Of a stretch of 64,000 bases of DNA, positions 1 through 7,605 are shown one piece after another. This DNA comes from an uncultured beta proteobacterium. GTDB lineage: Bacteria; Pseudomonadota; Gammaproteobacteria; Burkholderiales; Burkholderiaceae_B. Positions within the stretch are counted from its first letter, which is position 1, and the number at the start of each line of letters is the position of its first letter. The notes beneath the pieces are model-generated. The model did not search any database. It was given only the letters and a program-made list of their open reading frames with translations, and had not been told where the DNA came from. The stretch is from assembly GCA_903894155.1 (NCBI GenBank), contig CAITPF010000094.1:1-64000 (forward strand), written 5' to 3'. The position numbers and the translations under genes are program-made.

Positions 1-19
1 ACCCAACAGGAGCCGGCAG

Positions 20-811
20 GTGATCACGAAAGATGGCGTATTGCAGATTCACTCAATGAAAGGCAAGGTATCAGATGCCGAATGGCAGGCGCGGGTGGAT
101 CTCGCCGCCTGTTACCGGCTGGTGGATCTCTACGGGATGGCCGACATGATGGCCAACCACATCTCGGCGCGCGTGCCGGGCGAGGAAGGCACCTTCCTGA
201 TCAATGCCTACGGCCTGATGTACGAGGAAATCACCGCCTCGAGCCTGCTCAAGGTCGATCACCACGGCAATATCCTCACCAAGCCGGATTTCGGCGATCT
301 GGGCTACGGCCTGAACCGGGCGGGCTCGGTCATCCACAGCGCAGTGCACGCCGCGCGCCCCGAAGTCGCGTGCGTGATCCACACCCACAGCTGGGCTTCG
401 ATGGCCGTCTCCTCGCTCGAGTGCGGCCTGCTGCCGCTGACGCAAACCGCGATGCGGTTCCTGAAGATCACTTATCACGACTATCAGGGCGTCGTCCTGA
501 ACGAATCAGAGCAGGAGTCGCTGGTGCGCGACCTTGGCAATGCCGAGGCGATGATCCTGCGCAATCACGGCGCGCTCACGGTTGGGCGTTCGATCGGCGA
601 GGCCTTCAACTGGCTGCACCGCCTTGAGCTTTCCTGCCGCGCCCAGATCGGAACCATGTCCTGCAACAGCCCGCTCGCCAAGGTAACGCCCGAGGTGCTG
701 GAAGACACCTGGAACCAGTATCAGCCAGGCACCCGCAGGCCGTACGGGCTGATGGAATGGCCCGGGCTATTGCGCAAACTTGACCGCATCGATCCGTCGT
801 TCCGCAACTGA
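20..811 (+). CDS. Class II aldolase/adducin family protein
   Basis: This is a zinc-dependent class II aldolase/adducin-fold protein of 263 aa, the usual length for the family. The metal-binding histidines are visible in HTHSW at about residues 121-125 and RNHG at about 181-184. Such proteins cleave or decarboxylate small hydroxy- or keto-acids in the cytoplasm; the substrate here is unknown. The GTG start at 20 has an AGGAG seven bases upstream, so the gene is probably complete although it lies at the window edge. An internal ATG at 56 is an alternative. Two Bug receptor genes and a 2-hydroxyacid dehydrogenase follow on the same strand, which suggests a shared role in using an imported organic acid. 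Family call is firm; function is inferred. Confidence 0.88.
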   Translation: MITKDGVLQIHSMKGKVSDAEWQARVDLAACYRLVDLYGMADMMANHISARVPGEEGTFLINAYGLMYEEITASSLLKVDHHGNILTKPDFGDLGYGLNRAGSVIHSAVHAARPEVACVIHTHSWASMAVSSLECGLLPLTQTAMRFLKITYHDYQGVVLNESEQESLVRDLGNAEAMILRNHGALTVGRSIGEAFNWLHRLELSCRAQIGTMSCNSPLAKVTPEVLEDTWNQYQPGTRRPYGLMEWPGLLRKLDRIDPSFRN

Positions 812-869
812 TTGGTATGCAGGCGGCGATGCCTGATCGCCGCTTCCAGCGCCACAATTAGGAGACAAC

Positions 870-1835
870 ATGCTACGCAGAACCATACTCAAGGCGCTCG
901 GCGCCGGCGCCGCGGCAGCCAGCCTGCCGAGCCTCGCGCAGATTTCATCCAGGCCGATCACGCTGATCGTGCCGTTCGCGGCCGGCGGCAACATCGACCT
1001 GGTCGGGCGCATCATCGCCCCGCCCCTGGCAAAGCTGCTTGGCCAGACCGTCGTGGTGCAAAACCGTGCCGGGGCCGGCGGGGCCATCGGGGTATCCGAA
1101 GTCGCACGGGCGGAGCCCGACGGTTCGACGCTGCTCGTGAGCACCCCCAACGCCATCGTGGTGGTGCCGCGCATGGTCCACACAACCTACGACATGGCCA
1201 GTTTCGCCAGCGTGGGGCTGATTTCGTTCACGTCCCAGGTCATCGTGATCCGGGCCGAGAACCCGAAGTTCAAGAGCTTTCCTGACCTGATCGCCTATGC
1301 GCGCGCCAATCCCGGCCGCGTCAGCGTCGCGCATTCGGGGATCGGCACGACCAACCACATGGCCATCCTGCAATTGCAGGAAGCGGCTGGAATCCAGCTC
1401 AACGTCGTGGCCTACAAGGGATCGGGGCCTGCCATCGTCGATCTGCTGGGCGGCCAGATCGACGTGCTGGTCGATCAGCTCTCGAGCTCGATCAGCAACA
1501 TCAAGGCTGGCAAGTTCATCGCCCTGACCGTCCTTTCCAACGCGCGCGATCCGCTGGTGCCCGATGTGCCCGGCACCAAGGAAGGCGGGCTGGCTGCGGT
1601 CGACACCAGCACGACGACGGGCCTGCTCGCGCCGGCAAAAACGCCGCCGGCAACGCTGGCGACGCTCAATGCCGCGTTGAACAAGGCACTCGGCGAAGAA
1701 GAAACCAAGGCACAGTTGCTGCGCGTGGGCAGCATCGCGCGCCCAGGCCCCGCCGAGGCGTTCACCGCGCTTCTCAAGGCGGAAGACCAGCAAGCACAAG
1801 CCCTTGCCGCGGCGGGCAAGCTCAAGACGGAATAA
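870..1835 (+). CDS. Bug/TctC-family periplasmic solute-binding receptor (copy 1)
   Basis: This is a tripartite tricarboxylate transporter receptor of the Bug family, 321 aa, expected to bind a small carboxylate in the periplasm. It has a signal peptide (arginine-rich start, then an alanine-rich core ending near SLAQI), the LIVPFAAGGNIDLVGR segment and the QNRAGAGGAIG segment that shape the ligand pocket in this family. The ATG at 870 has TAGGAG upstream at good spacing. No tctA/tctB membrane genes lie nearby, as is usual for Bug genes in Bordetella-like genomes. It sits between an aldolase gene and a second Bug gene, probably cotranscribed. Confidence 0.93.
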   Translation: MLRRTILKALGAGAAAASLPSLAQISSRPITLIVPFAAGGNIDLVGRIIAPPLAKLLGQTVVVQNRAGAGGAIGVSEVARAEPDGSTLLVSTPNAIVVVPRMVHTTYDMASFASVGLISFTSQVIVIRAENPKFKSFPDLIAYARANPGRVSVAHSGIGTTNHMAILQLQEAAGIQLNVVAYKGSGPAIVDLLGGQIDVLVDQLSSSISNIKAGKFIALTVLSNARDPLVPDVPGTKEGGLAAVDTSTTTGLLAPAKTPPATLATLNAALNKALGEEETKAQLLRVGSIARPGPAEAFTALLKAEDQQAQALAAAGKLKTE

Positions 1836-1895
1836 TCCGCCCTGCCCGCACGGCGTCGCGGCGTGCCGCGACGGCAACAACATCCGGAGACTCGC

Positions 1896-2888
1896 GTGCG
1901 CTTTCCTTCATCACACCCGTTGCTGGGCCGCGCGTGCGTGACCCTCGCGACCGCCCTTCTGTGTATTCCCTGGGCGGCAAACGCCGAGGTCGCTGACGAC
2001 TGGCCCTCCAGACCGGTGAAAATCGTGGTCGCGTTCACTGCGGGCGGCACCACGGACGTCATCGCCCGCAGCGTCGGCCAATTGCTGTCCGAGCAGTTCA
2101 AGCAACCCTTCGTCATCGAGAACAAGCCCGGGTCGGGCGGCAATATCGGAAACGAGATGGTGGCCCGGTCACCGGCCGACGGCTATACGATCACCATCGC
2201 CTCGGTCGGCCCGATTGCGGTGAATCCGACGATGTTCAAGAACCTCAAGTACGATCCGCTGACAGACCTCACCCCCGTGATCCTGATCGCGGATGTGCCC
2301 AACGTGCTGGTGATCAACCCCAAGACCCCTGTCACGAACTTCGCCGAATTCGTCGCCTGGGCCAAATCGAAAGACGGCACGCTCAACTATGCGTCGACTG
2401 GCGTGGGGACGACCTCGCACCTGTCGAGTTTCATGCTGATGTCCACGATTGGCGTCCAGGCGCAACACATCCCCTATAAGGGCGCCGAGGCATTGACCGA
2501 CCTGCTCGCGGGGCGCACCGACTTCATGTTCGCAACGATCCCGTCGGTCATCAGCCAGATCAGGGCGGGCAAGCTGCGCGCGCTCGCGGTCAGCAGCCCG
2601 CAGCACTCGCGCGCTCTGCCCGGCGTGCCCACCGTGGCCGAGAGCGGGTATCCGGGATTCTCCGCCGGATCGTGGTTCGGCATGCTTGCGCCGGCGGCCA
2701 CGCCGCCCGCCATCATCGACAAGCTTAACAAGGGCGTTGCCCAGGCCATGGCAAGCCTTGAGACACAGTTCGTCAACGAAGGCGCCGATCCCGTGGGGGG
2801 CTCGCCGCAGTTCTTCGGCGAATTCATCCGGAAAGAATACGAAAAGTGGAAAAAAGTCGTCCTTGAGTCTGGCGCCGCGGAACGCTAG
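1896..2888 (+). CDS. Bug/TctC-family periplasmic solute-binding receptor (copy 2)
   Basis: This is a second Bug-family receptor, 330 aa from the start chosen. Family segments are VVAFTAGGTTDVIAR, ENKPGSGGNIG and the middle SSFMLMS..QHIPYKG region. The track begins at a GTG at 1863, but the GTG at 1896 is preferred: CCGGAGA lies six bases upstream and the resulting N-terminus (MRFPSSHPLLG, then a hydrophobic stretch ending AANA) is a clean signal peptide. It follows the first Bug gene by about 60 bp. The two paralogues are clearly divergent and may bind different acids. The stop codon TAG ends two bases before the heptamer array. Confidence 0.92.
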   Translation: MRFPSSHPLLGRACVTLATALLCIPWAANAEVADDWPSRPVKIVVAFTAGGTTDVIARSVGQLLSEQFKQPFVIENKPGSGGNIGNEMVARSPADGYTITIASVGPIAVNPTMFKNLKYDPLTDLTPVILIADVPNVLVINPKTPVTNFAEFVAWAKSKDGTLNYASTGVGTTSHLSSFMLMSTIGVQAQHIPYKGAEALTDLLAGRTDFMFATIPSVISQIRAGKLRALAVSSPQHSRALPGVPTVAESGYPGFSAGSWFGMLAPAATPPAIIDKLNKGVAQAMASLETQFVNEGADPVGGSPQFFGEFIRKEYEKWKKVVLESGAAER

Positions 2889-2890
2889 CG

Positions 2891-3037
2891 TATGCCGTAT
2901 ACCGCAAGCCGCAAACTGTAGTCTGCAAGCCGTAAGCCGTAAGCCTTAGGCCGCAAGCCGCAAGCCGCAAGCCTTAGGCCGCAAGCTGCAAGCTGCAAGC
3001 TGCAAGCTGTAAGCCGTAAGCCGTAAGCCGTAAGCCG
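2891..3037. repeat. Tandem 7-bp repeat array, 21 units, consensus YAAGCYG
   Basis: Reading in sevens from 2891 gives 21 consecutive units with no insertion or deletion, from TATGCCG to four perfect TAAGCCG. The middle carries CAAGCCG and CAAGCTG runs. Two units read TAAGCCT/CAAGCCT followed by TAGGCCG, 28 bp apart, which implies a four-unit higher-order duplication. The right edge, with homogeneous units, looks younger than the degenerate left edge. It fills the gap between the second Bug gene and the dehydrogenase and ends two bases before the ATG at 3040. Confidence 0.95.
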
Positions 3038-3060
3038 TCATGGAACACACTGGAGCCCTC

Positions 3061-4071
3061 GTGAGCGCAACCGACCACACCGCCAAACCCAAAATCCTGC
3101 TGTCAGACCCGACCGCCGTCGAACTCGCGCCCCAGATCGAAGCGATTTTCGGTAAAGGCGGATACGAGCGGGTGTCCGCCGACCAGGTTCATGCGGGCAC
3201 CACGGGCGCGGACGTTGCCTTCGTTTCGCGCGACATCACCGGGCATTCGACCAAGCACAACATCCTGCCCACAACGCAGCATTACTACGATGCGCTGATC
3301 AAGGGCGGGCTGAAGTGGGTGCACGTGCACTCTGCCGGCGCGGATCGCCAGGTGTTTCTCGATCTCGTCGAGCGCGGGGTCGCTCTCACCACGTCCTCTG
3401 GCGCGAGCGCGGGGATGGTCGCGCAGACCGCCCTCGCGGGCCTGCTTTCGCTCGCGCGCCGCTTTCCCCAGCTCGCCGACGCGCAGCGCAGGCACGCCTG
3501 GGAGCCGTTCTTCAAAACCGGCCTGCCGCCCGATCTCGAAGGGCAGACCGCCACGATCGTCGGCTGGGGTCCGATCGGTCAACGCCTGGGCGCATGGCTC
3601 AAGGCCATCGGGCTGAACATCATCGCCGTGCGCCAGTCGGCCAGCGCCCAATCCGACGGGGCCGAGGTCGTGTCGTTCGCCGATTTCCGCAACGTCCTTG
3701 CTCGCACGGACTGGCTGATCCTGGCCTGCCCGCTGACAGCAACCACCACCAACCTTCTGAGCGCCGACGCGATCGCGCTGATGAAGCCCGGGTCACACCT
3801 GGTGAACATCGCCCGCGGAACCGTGGTCGATGAGGATGCGCTCATCAAGGCACTGCAGGATCGCCACCTGGCCGGCGCTTACCTGGATGTATTCCGGCAC
3901 GAGCCGCTTGCCGCGGATTCGCCGCTTTGGGATATTCCCAACGTCATCGTCACCCCGCACACCGCCGGGTTCTCGGATGCGATCCTGCGTCGCATGGCGC
4001 AGATGTTTATCGAGAACCTCGCCCGCTGGCAACGGGGCGAGAAACTGGTCAACGTGGTGGAGAAGGGCTGA
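3061..4071 (+). CDS. D-isomer-specific 2-hydroxyacid dehydrogenase
   Basis: This is an NAD(P)-dependent D-2-hydroxyacid dehydrogenase (glyoxylate/hydroxypyruvate reductase-like), 336 aa. The Rossmann motif GWGPIG is at about residue 168. The catalytic triad of the family is present: arginine in NIARGT, glutamate in RHEPLA and histidine in TPHTAG. The track starts at ATG 3040, directly against the heptamer array with no ribosome-binding site. GTG 3061 has GGAG five bases upstream and is preferred. It would interconvert a 2-keto acid and a D-2-hydroxy acid in the cytoplasm, and its neighbours suggest the acid is imported through the Bug receptors. Exact substrate is unknown. Confidence 0.9.
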   Translation: MSATDHTAKPKILLSDPTAVELAPQIEAIFGKGGYERVSADQVHAGTTGADVAFVSRDITGHSTKHNILPTTQHYYDALIKGGLKWVHVHSAGADRQVFLDLVERGVALTTSSGASAGMVAQTALAGLLSLARRFPQLADAQRRHAWEPFFKTGLPPDLEGQTATIVGWGPIGQRLGAWLKAIGLNIIAVRQSASAQSDGAEVVSFADFRNVLARTDWLILACPLTATTTNLLSADAIALMKPGSHLVNIARGTVVDEDALIKALQDRHLAGAYLDVFRHEPLAADSPLWDIPNVIVTPHTAGFSDAILRRMAQMFIENLARWQRGEKLVNVVEKG

Positions 4072-4081
4072 CCGAAGGGGT

Positions 4082-4099
4082 CGCAAGGCGGGGCTTGCG
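4082..4099. terminator. Hairpin in a convergent gap, possible bidirectional terminator
   Basis: CGCAAG-GCGGGG-CTTGCG forms a perfect 6-bp stem with a six-base loop between the convergent dehydrogenase and transglutaminase genes. There is no T-run on either side, so a rho-independent terminator is only possible. Confidence 0.35.
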
Positions 4100-4128
4100 C
4101 ACCGCGCGCGAGGCCAGCCCAGGAAAAC

Positions 4129-5019
4129 TCAGCCGGTGACTTCCTCGGAAGTCACGGCGATCTTGAGCTCATGATCGCCACCGCCGCGGATCACGCCCCG
4201 CAATGGCGACACATCCCCGAAATCGCGGCCGTTGGCAAGACGCACGTGCGAGAGCCTCGCCAGGACATTGTTGGTCGGATCGAGTTCGAGCCAGTCGCCA
4301 GGCGCCCCCGGGCAATACACCGAGGCCCACGCATGCGATGCATCCGCGCCGCGCAATTTCGGCTTGCCCGGTGGTGGCCGCGTGAGCAGATACCCGCTGA
4401 CGTATTGCGCCGCCAATCCAATCGAGCGCAGGCAGCCGAGCATGATATGCGTGAAATCCTGGCACACGCCCGCGCGTTTCTGAAACGCCTCGAGCACCGG
4501 CGTGTGCACATCGGTCGCGGCCGACGAGAACTTGAATTCCTTGTGGATGCGTGACATCAGCTCCTGGCTCGCCACGGCAATATTGCGGCGCGGCGTGAAC
4601 GACAGCGCGGCGTACGCCCGAAGCTCGGCCAGGCGCGGCACGTAGGGGCTTGGGAACGCAAACTCGCACGCCTTCTGATAGGGCCGATCCAGCGCGTAGG
4701 CCAGCGATTCGCGCACCTCCTCCCAGGCCGGGGCCACGTCGGGATCAAAGTCGGCATAGCGATCGGTCAGGCACACGGTCGAGAGCGCCTTGACCTCAAG
4801 CGCGTCGTGCGGACGAAACAGCGAAAAGAACGTGCATTCATTGCCGAACGCATCGCTGCTTTCGGTCGTGCTGTCCGGCGTCGGCGTAATGCGCATGCTG
4901 GAAGACACCACGCGCTGCCAGTCCGTTGAAAGAGGCTGCAGGTGCGCCAGATGGTGCGCCAGCTCGACATCGGTCTGGTATTCGTAGCTGGTGATGTGTT
5001 CGACCTGGATATGCTTCAT
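4129..5019 (-). CDS. Transglutaminase-like cysteine peptidase/amidase
   Basis: This is a bacterial transglutaminase-like protein of 296 aa with the usual two parts: a beta-rich Bact_transglu_N domain (residues 1-90, opening MKHIQVEHITSYEYQ) and the catalytic core. The triad is visible as Cys186 in RAGVCQDF, His229 in ASHAW and Asp247 in LELDPTN. Proteins of this family usually hydrolyse or transfer amide bonds rather than crosslink proteins. The track start at 5091 is too long. ATG 5019 overlaps the stop of the upstream ATP-grasp/alpha-E gene as ATGA, which indicates translational coupling. It is the last gene of the leftward arm of the amidoligase system. Confidence 0.9.
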   Translation of the reverse strand: MKHIQVEHITSYEYQTDVELAHHLAHLQPLSTDWQRVVSSSMRITPTPDSTTESSDAFGNECTFFSLFRPHDALEVKALSTVCLTDRYADFDPDVAPAWEEVRESLAYALDRPYQKACEFAFPSPYVPRLAELRAYAALSFTPRRNIAVASQELMSRIHKEFKFSSAATDVHTPVLEAFQKRAGVCQDFTHIMLGCLRSIGLAAQYVSGYLLTRPPPGKPKLRGADASHAWASVYCPGAPGDWLELDPTNNVLARLSHVRLANGRDFGDVSPLRGVIRGGGDHELKIAVTSEEVTG

Positions 5020-7586
5020 GATGCAAAGTGCCGTTCGACGGCGTGGGCAAAGAACCGCCGACTGATTTCGTCCGAGAGCTGCGCGCCCCACGCCCCGGCG
5101 CGACGTACGGCCTCGACCTGCCGCAGGATGGAATCCTCCTCAAGGTCGAAGGCCGGCATCCCGCTGAGCAGCACATCACCATTCGGAAGGTGCCCGACCG
5201 CGCGCGCGAGCTCCTGCAGGATGCAGCTGAAAGCGCGCGGGTTCGTCTCGTCCGTGACGATCAGATCGAGCAGCGCGGGGATATCCTGATTGCGCTGGTA
5301 GCGCGTGCGATACGTGATCGAACTGTCAAACAGCACGAGGATCGTCTCGAAGCCGCGCGGCGTGTAGATGGCGGCGTGCTTGAAGAACGCGGCCAGGATC
5401 GCCGAAAGCGAGATCAGTCGTTCGATCAGCCGCCCTGCCGTAAGCATGTGCCAGCCGAGGTCGCGTGTCATGCGGTCGGACTGGAATCCCACCAGGGCAA
5501 CCATCTGCACGCCGATCTGGTCCAGAAGCTCGATCGTATCGATGGCCGAGCGCTCGTGTGCGCGCGCGCCGCGACGTCCGCGCGTGCGTGCGCCGGGCTC
5601 CGGGGCGACCGGGTCCTGGCCGGCCTGCAACATGGCCTTCATTCCCTGCGTGATCTCGGCGTGCTCCGCCGGAAGGCGATCGCGGACTGACTTGAGGGTG
5701 TGCTCAAGGCAATCCAGGTGGTCCGTGAACCCCTGGTTGCCCTTTTGCGAGAGATGCCGGATCAGCGTGCGGCCGAACACTGCGGCCGAGCGGGTCAACC
5801 CGGGTGTGCCGGCCGGAATCAGGCCATGCGTCAGGACAAGGCTGCCGATCGCGTCGTTGAGCGCGGGCAGACTGTCCTGCTGGTTGGTGCTGACCAGCAC
5901 CAGCGCCTCTTTGGCCAGGCGCACCATCTGCTCGCAGCGCTCCGTATACCGGCCAAGCCAGAAGAGGTGTTCGGCCGATCGGCTCGATACGAGCTCCTGC
6001 GAATGATTCCAGCGCGGCAGCTTTTCGCGGCTCGGCAACATGGTGTAGGTGTCCACCGGGTCGTCGGTCATCACCCAGGTATCGAGCGTGCTGCCACCGC
6101 TCTGCATCGACACGATATGCGGATCGACCGTGGCAATGCGCGTCATTCCGCCAGGCAGCAAATCCCATTCGCCGTCGGGCGAGGCGATGGCGAACACGCG
6201 CATCATGGCCGTGCGCGGCGCGATGCGACTGTCCTGCCAGGTCGGCGCCTGCGAAAACGGCAGGTAGCTCTGGGTCGTGTACATGTCGGGCTGCAGGTCG
6301 ATGCGGTCACGCCACTTCTGCAGCTCTTCGCCGTTGAGCAGGCTACCGATCGCTGGCTGGAAATTCATGCGTGTGCTGGTCGCGAAGGTCGGTTTGATGA
6401 CCTGCGTATGCAGGTCGGGCGAGATATCATGCCAGGCGGCCGACTCGCCGCACCACCAGGTGTTGAGCGAGGGCATTTTCAGGGGCTGCCCAAGCAAATG
6501 CTCAGAGATCGCCGGCAGGAACCCCATCACCGCAGGAGACTCCAGGAAACTGGCGCCCAGGGCATTGGCCATGACCACGTTGCCCGCGCGCAGGGCCTGC
6601 AACAAACCGGGGATCCCAAGGCTCGAATCCGCGCGCAGCTCCAGCGGATCGCAGAAATCGTCGTCCAGGCGACGCAGCAAGCCGTGGATCGGCTGCAAGC
6701 CGTTCATGGTCTTGAGGAAGAGCCTGTCGTCGCGCACCGTGAGATCGGCGCCCTCGACAAGGGGCAACCCGAGGTATCGCGCGAGATACGCGTGTTCGAA
6801 GTAGGTTTCGCTGTAGGGCCCGGGCGTGAGCAGCGCAAACCGTGGCGAGCCCTGCGCAATGGCGGGCGCGCACGCCCGCATGGAATCGAGCAGGCGCCGG
6901 TAGCTCGAGGCGACGTGTTGCACGCGCATCTCGCGGTAGGCTTCCGGAAAGAGCCGGGAGACGACAAGTCGGTTTTCAAGCGTGTAGCCCAGGCCCGAGG
7001 GGGACTGGGTGCGCTGCCCGATGACCCACCAGCGGCCATCCGGGCCTCTCGCGATATCGAAGGCCACGACATGCAGGTAGATGCCGCCTGGCGGCTTGAC
7101 GCCCCGCATCGACCGAAGGTAGCCCGGGTTGCCGAGCACCAGCGCCGCTGGCAGATACCCGTCGTGAATCAGTGACTGCTCGCTGTAGGTGTCCTGCAGG
7201 ATGGCGTTGAGAAGCTTCGCCCGCTGGCTGAGGCTCGCACGGATCGTGCGCCATTCGGCAGGGCCGATCAGCATGGGCAGTGGATTCAGCGACCAGGGCC
7301 GCGTTTGATCCTGGTCGTCGGCGAAGACGTTGTAGGTCACCCCGTTTTGCTGGATCAGGCGTGCGACGGTGTCGGCATTGGGGCGGAGATCCTGAATCCC
7401 CGATTCGCCGAGATAGTCAAAAAACGTCTGCCAGGCCGGGCGCAGCTTGCCCGTCGCGTCCCGCAATTCGTCAAAGTGGCCCAGCTTGGTCTGGGCGGTG
7501 AGTTTACGCACCAGATCCGCGACTGAGGCGTGCGTGCTCTCGTCGGTACCCTCAGTGGTTTGCAACGGTTTCGGTGGGGAAGACAT
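5016..7586 (-). CDS. Circularly permuted ATP-grasp / alpha-E fusion protein
   Basis: This 856-aa protein fuses two families that are separate genes on the other arm of the locus. Residues from about 85 to 500 match the circularly permuted ATP-grasp type 2 family (NGVTYNVFAD near the start, GGIYLHVVAFDIARGPDG, LTPGPYSETYFEHAYLARYLG). From about 510 to the end it is an alpha-E domain, an all-helical domain with a conserved ER pair seen in SAEHLFWLGRYTERCEQ. ATP-grasp enzymes of this type are predicted to ligate amino acids or peptides through acyl-phosphates; alpha-E has no known activity. The gene lies 19 bp after the giant transglutaminase/amidoligase gene and overlaps the next transglutaminase gene by 4 bp. 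No signal peptide, so probably cytoplasmic. Confidence 0.9.
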   Translation of the reverse strand: MSSPPKPLQTTEGTDESTHASVADLVRKLTAQTKLGHFDELRDATGKLRPAWQTFFDYLGESGIQDLRPNADTVARLIQQNGVTYNVFADDQDQTRPWSLNPLPMLIGPAEWRTIRASLSQRAKLLNAILQDTYSEQSLIHDGYLPAALVLGNPGYLRSMRGVKPPGGIYLHVVAFDIARGPDGRWWVIGQRTQSPSGLGYTLENRLVVSRLFPEAYREMRVQHVASSYRRLLDSMRACAPAIAQGSPRFALLTPGPYSETYFEHAYLARYLGLPLVEGADLTVRDDRLFLKTMNGLQPIHGLLRRLDDDFCDPLELRADSSLGIPGLLQALRAGNVVMANALGASFLESPAVMGFLPAISEHLLGQPLKMPSLNTWWCGESAAWHDISPDLHTQVIKPTFATSTRMNFQPAIGSLLNGEELQKWRDRIDLQPDMYTTQSYLPFSQAPTWQDSRIAPRTAMMRVFAIASPDGEWDLLPGGMTRIATVDPHIVSMQSGGSTLDTWVMTDDPVDTYTMLPSREKLPRWNHSQELVSSRSAEHLFWLGRYTERCEQMVRLAKEALVLVSTNQQDSLPALNDAIGSLVLTHGLIPAGTPGLTRSAAVFGRTLIRHLSQKGNQGFTDHLDCLEHTLKSVRDRLPAEHAEITQGMKAMLQAGQDPVAPEPGARTRGRRGARAHERSAIDTIELLDQIGVQMVALVGFQSDRMTRDLGWHMLTAGRLIERLISLSAILAAFFKHAAIYTPRGFETILVLFDSSITYRTRYQRNQDIPALLDLIVTDETNPRAFSCILQELARAVGHLPNGDVLLSGMPAFDLEEDSILRQVEAVRRAGAWGAQLSDEISRRFFAHAVERHFAS

Positions 7587-7605
7587 CTGGCTCAGGTTTG
7601 GTTCA

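Noticed and set aside
2891-3037. CRISPR-like repeat
   Set aside because: Units are 7 bp and contiguous with no spacers, so this is a minisatellite.
5700-7175. 491-aa plus-strand ORF
   Set aside because: It is antisense to the ATP-grasp/alpha-E fusion gene, which has clear family motifs.
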